DNA of 32,131 nt from an uncultured Clostridia bacterium (GTDB lineage: Bacteria; Bacillota; Clostridia; Christensenellales; Borkfalkiaceae). The notes beneath the pieces were generated by a model, which was not told where the DNA came from, searched no databases, and was given only the letters and a program-made list of their open reading frames with translations. The translations under genes were made by a program, and so were the position numbers. This document shows, one piece after another, positions 32,062 through 32,131 of the stretch (within the stretch, counting starts at the first letter, position 1; each line of letters begins with the position of its first letter). The DNA lies in assembly GCA_934796775.1 (NCBI GenBank), contig CAKVPH010000021.1, forward strand, positions 1 through 32,131. The letters are read 5' to 3'.

Positions 32062-32131
32062 AAGGCTTCCCCACTTGGGGAAGCTGGCAATGCGTAGCAT
32101 TGACTGAAGAGGATTGCAACGTAACGTTGCA
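32062..32131. repeat. 141-bp hairpin repeat, unit 3 (cut by window end)
   Basis: The first 70 bp of a third tandem unit, matching units 1 and 2 without visible change. The array continues beyond the window. Confidence 0.9.

Noticed and set aside
31780..32131. Regularly spaced tandem repeats considered as a CRISPR array
   Set aside because: The whole 141-bp unit is repeated, including the part that would be the spacer; there is no short repeat with unique spacers and no cas gene.

Overview
The window reads as a chromosomal segment of an uncultured, low-to-moderate-GC Gram-positive bacterium, most likely a gut Clostridia lineage. The evidence is strong GGAGG-type ribosome-binding sites, near-consensus sigma-A promoters, a Firmicutes-type S10-spc-alpha ribosomal cluster that includes adk, map, infA and rpmJ, zinc-type S14 and S4, an L17 with the long insertion seen in many Clostridia, and hairpin-rich intergenic repeats of the kind common in gut Clostridia. 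Genus and species cannot be fixed from the sequence.

Layout. (1) 1-654: non-coding, with two kinds of hairpin repeat, a promoter bracketed by inverted repeats (399-560) and a bidirectional terminator. (2) 655-8293, minus strand: a type IV pilus/type II secretion-like operon read from one promoter near 8.28 kb: pilM-like, three small prepilins, pilD, pilC, pilB, and udk last. No retraction ATPase, pilN/pilO or outer-membrane secretin lies in it. (3) 8439-10430, plus strand: a small lipoprotein and a YghO-like GNAT protein, each with its own promoter and terminator. (4) 10352-13012: a cassette framed by 79-bp direct repeats (one mismatch), holding a second promoter bracketed by inverted repeats and a 605-residue prepilin carrying a GLUG-like beta-solenoid adhesin region. 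(5) 13201-28715, minus strand: the S10-spc-alpha cluster from rpsJ to rplQ (28 genes), with a leader of about 300 nt that contains an attenuator-like terminator. (6) 29415-31715, minus strand: a second giant prepilin (766 residues) related to the first over its N-terminal ~270 residues but ending in BspA-like leucine-rich repeats. (7) 31780-32131: tandem 141-bp hairpin repeats; the same unit opens the window at position 1.

Main finding. Two loci, 399-560 and 10673-10829, share one design: paired 21-bp sites built on half-sites CGCAGAATA and TATTCTGCG, in inverted orientation, enclosing a sigma-A promoter with perfect 17-bp spacing. This is how invertible phase-variation promoters are built. 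At 10.7 kb the enclosed promoter points away from the giant prepilin that begins 69 bp beyond the outer site, so the sequenced orientation would be OFF; inversion would point it at the gene. The three central bases of the sites are complementary within a pair (AAT/ATT, ATA/TAT) but differ between the two loci.

Working model (inference): pilM, pilB, pilC, pilD and the small prepilins build a constant pilus machine, while large modular prepilin-adhesins with different tips are loaded onto it, at least one being phase-variable. No recombinase is encoded in the window, and paired operator dyads remain an alternative reading of the sites.
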